64,000 nucleotides of DNA, from contig CM069765.1 in assembly GCA_036169595.1 (NCBI GenBank), forward strand, positions 778,501 through 842,500. Direction: 5' to 3'. The DNA comes from Dictyostelium firmibasis (taxonomy: Eukaryota; Evosea; Eumycetozoa; Dictyosteliales; Dictyosteliaceae). The position numbers and the translations under genes were made by a program. The notes beneath the pieces are model-generated. The model made no database searches, had not been told where the DNA came from, and saw only the letters and a program-made list of their open reading frames with translations. Below are positions 56,240 through 64,000 of this stretch, piece after piece; the stretch's first letter is position 1, and every line of letters starts with the position of its first letter.

Positions 56240-57498
56240 TTTATTAATAAATACACAGATAGAGACACTGGTCCACATCAGCACAAATTCGTATTTACAT
56301 TTTTTTTTTTTTTTTTTTTTTTTTTTTATCATAATTTATTTAAAAGTTATTATATTCATTTGTTCGTTTGTTTAATTTTCTTATAATATATTTTTTTCAA
56401 TGTAAAATAAATTAAATTTGTTGTTGTTATTATTTTTTTTTCTAGTTTTCAAAAAAAATTCAGTTTTTTAAAAGTATTTTTCATATAAAATAAAAAAAAA
56501 TAAAAAAATTAAATAAAATAAAAAAAAATAAAAAAAAAATAAAATTAATTAATTAAAAAAATTGATTTTTTCCCTGTTTTTTTGAATAAATTTTTTAAAA
56601 AAAAAAAATTAAAAATAAAAAAAAAAATAAAGGAGATATTAATTTCAATTTTTATTGCACTTTTGATTGGTTTTTTTTTTATTTTATGAGAACTTGCACT
56701 GAGATAATATTGATTTCCCTTTTTCTTAGGATATTGATTTTTTTGTTGTTTTTTTGATTGCCACCTTCTTCAAAATCAATTTAATGAGAGAAAAAGTGAA
56801 GGAATTTTATTAATTTCTTTGGAAAGTGTGGTTACAATCAACGTAAGAGTTTTTACTATTATATTCGATAACCGCCCTTGTTTATTTGAAAAAAAAAAAA
56901 AAAAAAAAAAAATAATAAAAAAATAATAAAAAAATAAAAAGATAAAAAAGAGATCGTATGATATTAAGGTAAAGAATGGGAAATTAATTGAAAAAAAAAA
57001 ACTTTTTTGTAATTTTAATTTATTTTATAAAAAAAAAAAAGAAAGAAAAAAAAAAAAAAAAAAAATAGTGTAAAAAAAAAAGAAAGTTAATAAACAATAT
57101 TTTTTATATTTTTTTTTACAGTTATATATATTTAAATATATAGTAATAATATTAGATGGTATTTAATAATTTAATGTAGGTTAGTTTTTTTAATTTATTT
57201 AATAAAAAAAAAAAAAAAAAAAAAAAAAAATTAAATGCTTTTTTTTTTCTTCCGCATACTTGCACCAAAAAAATATTTCACACACTCCATACCCCCACAC
57301 TCATTCAAATATATATATACATATATATATTTATTTTTTTTTTTTTATTAAACTTGCAACACTACCACATGATCATTGAATTGAAAAAAAAAATAAAAAA
57401 ATAAAAAAAATAAATGAAATAAAAATCTCAAAAGATTTGATTTGTTTTCAAATCATCATTTTTTTTTTTTTTTTTGTGTTGGGGGGGTTAGGTTGTTT

Positions 57499-57535
<37 letters not shown>

Positions 57536-58214
57536 AATAAAAAACTTGTGTGTGAAAAATATATATGTATTTTGAAATCAAACCCCATTAAAATAATTAT
57601 CTTGCAAATATTTACATTGATATTGGGTGTTTGAAAAAATAATACAAAAATAGTAATTTCAAAATCTTTATAGCCCAGCTACATTTTTAAATGTACATAT
57701 ATATCAAAAGTGAATTATCTCAATCATCATCTCCATTAATTCACACCATTTATGTTTTAAAAGAAAATTAAATAATAATATTTTTTTTTTTTTTTTTTAA
57801 ATAAAAAAAAAAAAAAAAGGTTTTCACACATACAAATTCACTAAAAACAATATCTAAATCTGTAATAAGTTGGGAAAGTGTGTGTGAGTTTTTATTTTAT
57901 ATAATTTTTTTGTGTTAATATTTTTTTTTTTTTTCAAAATATTATTACCAACCAAAATAATTAATATAATTTTCATTCAAATTTTGGTTTTTTTTTTATA
58001 ATTTCATATACAATAAATCATATACAATCAAATAAAAAAAATAATTAACAAAAATAAAAAAAAAAAAAACCAATAAATCTAAAACTAATCATTTTTTTTT
58101 TTTTTTTTTTTTTTTGTTTAATAAATAATTTTATTTTATTTTTGAAAAAAAAAAGAGGATATAAAATTTATCATCCAAAATACAAAATAAAATTTATTAA
58201 TCAATTAAAATAAA

Positions 58215-58216
<2 letters not shown>
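55495..58216. other. Long intergenic region with CA-rich and G-rich boxes
   Basis: 2.7 kb without a supported gene. Against the A/T tracts stand CACACACTCCATACCCCCAC at 57279-57298 and GTGTTGGGGGGGTTAGG at 57476-57492, plus CACACACACACTCTCC near 55512. CA-rich and G-rich boxes of this type are known binding sites for the developmental factor GBF; here that is a suggestion only. An ORF at 57437-57634 is translated T-tract. Confidence 0.5.

Positions 58217-58273
<57 letters not shown>
58217..58273. repeat. (AAT)n microsatellite in 5' leader of kinase gene
   Basis: About 19 AAT units ending 38 bp before the kinase start codon. Confidence 0.9.
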
Positions 58274-58275
<2 letters not shown>

Positions 58276-58310
58276 TAAATATATAATCACATAGTGATAA
58301 TAAAAAAAAA

Positions 58311-61196
<2,886 letters not shown>

Positions 61197-61434
61197 ATGA
61201 AGCGTCACACAAATTTATTACATTGTAAGAATTTATTATTTTGTAATTACAATGAAAAAAAAAAAAAAAATAATAAAAACTAATTATTCTTTTTTTTTAT
61301 ATATAGATTTTGAAAATTTAGCTATATACTATAACAGTAGACCAAAACTTTTAAAAGAAAGATCAATTCCTAAACAAAAAAAAGAAATGGTTCCAATTGA
61401 AATCAAATATCAAACCTTAATTCCCTATTTCTGA
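61197..61434 (+). CDS. Very small spliced gene, 51 residues
   Basis: Exon 1 (61197-61224) is ATG plus eight codons and one base, MKRHTNLLH. The donor is GTAAGA. Exon 2 (61307-61434) begins after TATATATAG and reads in phase YFENLAIYYNSRPKLLKERS, then IPKQKKEMVPIEIKYQTLIP. The basic composition, Arg/Lys clusters and lack of a membrane span suggest a small organellar ribosomal or nucleic-acid-binding protein, but I do not recognise it. Support is the consistent phase, the good ATG context (AAATG) and protein-like composition in both exons. Confidence 0.55.
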
Positions 61435-61634
61435 AAAAAAAAAAAAAAAAAAAAAAATTTAAAAAAATATTATTGTTTCGATTATAAAAAAAAAAAAAAA
61501 ATAAAAAAAAATTATTTATTTATTAATTATTATAATTATTATGGAATTATTTATTTATAGATATTATCTAAAATCTTTTTTTTTTATTAAATTTTTTTTT
61601 TTTTTTTTTTTTTTCATTTTTTTTTTTATTGCTT

Positions 61635-61672
<38 letters not shown>

Positions 61673-61793
61673 CAAATTCATTTTCATATTTACTTTTAAT
61701 TAAAAAAAGAAAAAAAAATTTTAATTTAGTGTCAATTAATTAATCTTTATATATTTCTTTTTTTCTGTTTTTTATATATATATATATATAAAA
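61435..61793. other. Intergenic, T-tracts
   Basis: Poly-T and (TA)n leader of the PQ-loop gene. No gene seen. Confidence 0.6.
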
Positions 61794-62866
61794 ATGGCGT
61801 CAATAATTACATCGGGATTATTTATATTTGCACCAGTTATTGGATATGTTTCACAATACAGAGATATTCAAAGGACATCTAATAGTGATGGGTTTAGCAC
61901 TAGAGTTTGTTTAATTCTATTGTTATCCAATATATTACGTTGTTACTTTTGGATTGGTAAACAATTTGATATTACACTTTTATATCAATCATTAGTTATG
62001 ATCATTGCACAACTTTTAATGCTTCATCTTTGTATTTCAATTAAATCAAGAGAATCTGTAACAAATTCAAAATCCAGAAGATCAAATAAACAATTTAATT
62101 TACAAAGTACATATCATTAATTCATTTCATTCATTTTCTTTCTATATATATATATTATTTTCTCTCTTTCCTCTTCTTTTTCTTTTTTTTATCATTAAAT
62201 ACCTATTTAGTCTACAGCCACAACAACATCAATAACAAATATACCGAGCAACAACAACAACAACAACAACAACAAATTCACAACAACAAATATAACAATA
62301 GATAGTGATATTGATAATAATAGTGACAATGATAATAATAATAATAACGATAACGATAATGAAATTATAACAACAGCAACAACAAAAAGTAATAATACTA
62401 AAGATCATTATATTTTAAATTCAGGTTACTTCCAAAACTTTTGGGAATGGGATAATTTTGGTTCCTACACTATTTTCTTGGGGGTATATTCAGCATTCTT
62501 TTTAATATTGACAACAGTTTATTTAAATTCACCAAGTTATTTCGAATATTTGGGTACATTATCTTTAACAATTGAGTCTATCCTTGGTTTACCACAATTG
62601 ATTCAAAATTATAAAAAAAGATCAACTAAAGGTTTAAGGTAATTATTATTAACATGGGTAAAAAAATAAAATAAATCAACTAATATAGTAACACACATTT
62701 TTTTTTTATATATAGTCTTGTTTTAATTTCATCATGGTTTATTGGTGATTTATTTAAAACTTTGTATTTTTATATTAAAGATCAACCATCTCAATTCATT
62801 TTCTGTGGTACTGTTCAATTAATTATAGATATTTTAATTTCTCTCCAAATTATATATTATAAATAA
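61794..62866 (+). CDS. PQ-loop repeat membrane protein (SLC66A2-like)
   Basis: Exons 61794-62106, 62218-62638 and 62716-62866; 294 residues in consistent phase. Two PQ-loop repeats: PVIGYVSQYRDIQRTSNSDG (the motif is SQ here) with VCLILLLSNILRCYFWIG in the first half, and ESILGLPQLIQNYKKRSTKG with VLISSWFIGDLFKTLYFYIK in the second. Seven hydrophobic segments are visible. A Thr/Asn/Asp-rich cytosolic loop (~105-185) separates the halves. The first-intron join (A|GTACAT to CTACAG) is the least certain; TCT|GTAACA to TTTAG is an alternative that shortens the loop. Relatives include PQLC1/SLC66A2, linked to endosomal/Golgi lipid transport, and lysosomal amino-acid exporters. Confidence 0.85.
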
Positions 62867-62928
62867 ATTAATAAATAATTAAATAAATAAATGAAAAAAA
62901 AAAAAAAAGTGAATCATAAAGATTTTGT

Positions 62929-63246
62929 TTATTTTATTTGTGGAGGTTGTCTATTCACCCAATCTTGAATTTGTGCTTTTAAATTTCTATTAGGTATTAA
63001 TATTGCTGACGTTGAAAATGGTTTCTTTGTTATGAATGATATCGAGCCTCTTTTATCGAACCACTCCAAAATTGAGCTTCTTTCGTAAGTGTATCCATCT
63101 GGTGCGACATAAGGGTGTTCCATAATATTTTGAGAAATTGGACACAAAAAATATATTGGAATTGTCGAATCAAAAAGTTGTTGTTCTTGTTTTTGGGGTA
63201 GTTGAATTGGAGTATTATTGTTACTACTATTATTATTATTATAATT

Positions 63247-63277
<31 letters not shown>

Positions 63278-63280
63278 TTA

Positions 63281-63367
<87 letters not shown>

Positions 63368-64000
63368 CTATTGTTACTGTTAATTTTATTATTATCATTA
63401 TATTGAATATTATCTTTAATTATATTATTATTATCTTTAATTATTTCATTAAAATTATTACTATCATTATTATTAATATTTGTACTATGAATTGGGTTAC
63501 CATTTTTCAAATTTTCAATTAACACTTGAGCATCTTCTATAAGTGGTAGTGATTTTTTAGATTTTAATTTTGAACTATTATTTAAATTTTGATAAAAATC
63601 ACTAACTTTTTTATCAATTTTAAAACAACTATAAGAGAAATCACCAATGATTTGTAGACCTTCCAAAGATTTAATTCTTGAGAGTGCGACATAACTTTGA
63701 CCATGTTCGAAAACCTTATTCAATGAAATCTGAGCACAATCCAATGTCACACCTTGAATTTTATGAAATGTTACTGCCCAAGCCAATTTTAGGGGAATTT
63801 GAACACGATAGATACGTTCATTGTTGTCATAGAATACAGAGTAATTTTCAGGTTTAATAACTTCGATTTCATTGTTCATAAATTTAACAATTGGTAGATA
63901 TCTATGACGTTGTCCTCTAATGTAAAGTGCTGAGAGTCTAAATTGTTCGATCATTTTCTCTCGTTGTCTAGCTTCAATGATTGTTTGATCTTGAATGAAT
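62929..64000 (-). CDS. PIF1-type helicase fused to a U-box (partial)
   Basis: The gene starts beyond the right edge; 357 C-terminal codons are present and the frame is open to position 64000. The first ~150 residues are the end of a PIF1/RRM3-family helicase: [20 protein letters not shown] is the conserved terminal motif, followed by [19 protein letters not shown] long Asn-rich linker follows. The last ~75 residues form a U-box: [31 protein letters not shown] and [13 protein letters not shown]-boxes recruit E2 enzymes for ubiquitin transfer. PIF1 helicases unwind G-quadruplexes and R-loops. A fusion implies ubiquitination coupled to DNA unwinding. Confidence 0.9.

Overview
The window is nuclear DNA of Dictyostelium discoideum or a very close relative. 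The signs are extreme A+T content, homopolymer A and T tracts in every intergenic space, TAA as the usual stop, short AT-rich introns with GTAAGT-type donors, long CAA/AAC/AAT/ATT runs giving poly-Gln and poly-Asn inside ordinary proteins, and families typical of this amoeba (FNIP repeats, TRAF-like RING proteins, acid sphingomyelinase-like secreted enzymes). I count about 24 protein genes on both strands, three tRNA genes and one defective LTR retrotransposon. Exon borders below were deduced by eye from donor/acceptor pairs and matched reading phase; no alignment was run.

Layout. 1-3.3 kb: gene-poor, with decayed coding fragments and tRNA-Ile(UAU) flanked by repeats. 3.3-15.5 kb: hypothetical genes, a decayed secreted-protein gene, a VOC protein, mitochondrial Hsp70 (mhsp70), a five-knuckle CNBP-like protein, a membrane-anchored RhoGEF and a three-exon small gene. 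15.9-30.3 kb: a 1144-residue LRR protein, UBA5 (the E1 for UFM1), a four-span membrane protein, a PH+GAS2 protein and a RAMA+tandem BRCT nuclear protein. 30.3-32 kb: a TALE homeobox gene. 32.2-37.7 kb: a mobile-element-rich island with tRNA-Glu(UUC), two tRNA-like Pol III modules, repeats also found beside tRNA-Ile, and a deleted Ty3/gypsy element ending 15 bp upstream of tRNA-Leu(AAG). 37.9-52.5 kb: B-box/FNIP protein, RING-TRAF-MATH protein, secreted alpha/beta hydrolase, DUF1697 protein, peroxisomal-type ABC half-transporter, a probable GPI-anchored protein and a saposin-B/sphingomyelinase-like enzyme. 54-64 kb: caspase-fold protein, AGC-like kinase, a very small spliced gene, a PQ-loop transporter and a PIF1 helicase-U-box fusion that runs off the right edge.

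There is no operon-like logic; neighbours are mostly unrelated housekeeping, signalling and secreted-protein genes. The coherent story is at the tRNA loci: each tRNA gene has an external B box about 30 nt downstream, and all three are surrounded by retroelement debris, as expected where retroelements use tRNA genes as safe integration sites. The observations I rate most worth following are the RAMA-BRCT protein, the helicase-U-box fusion, the tandem Pol III-like modules beside tRNA-Glu, and the LTR element with near-identical LTRs around a crippled body.
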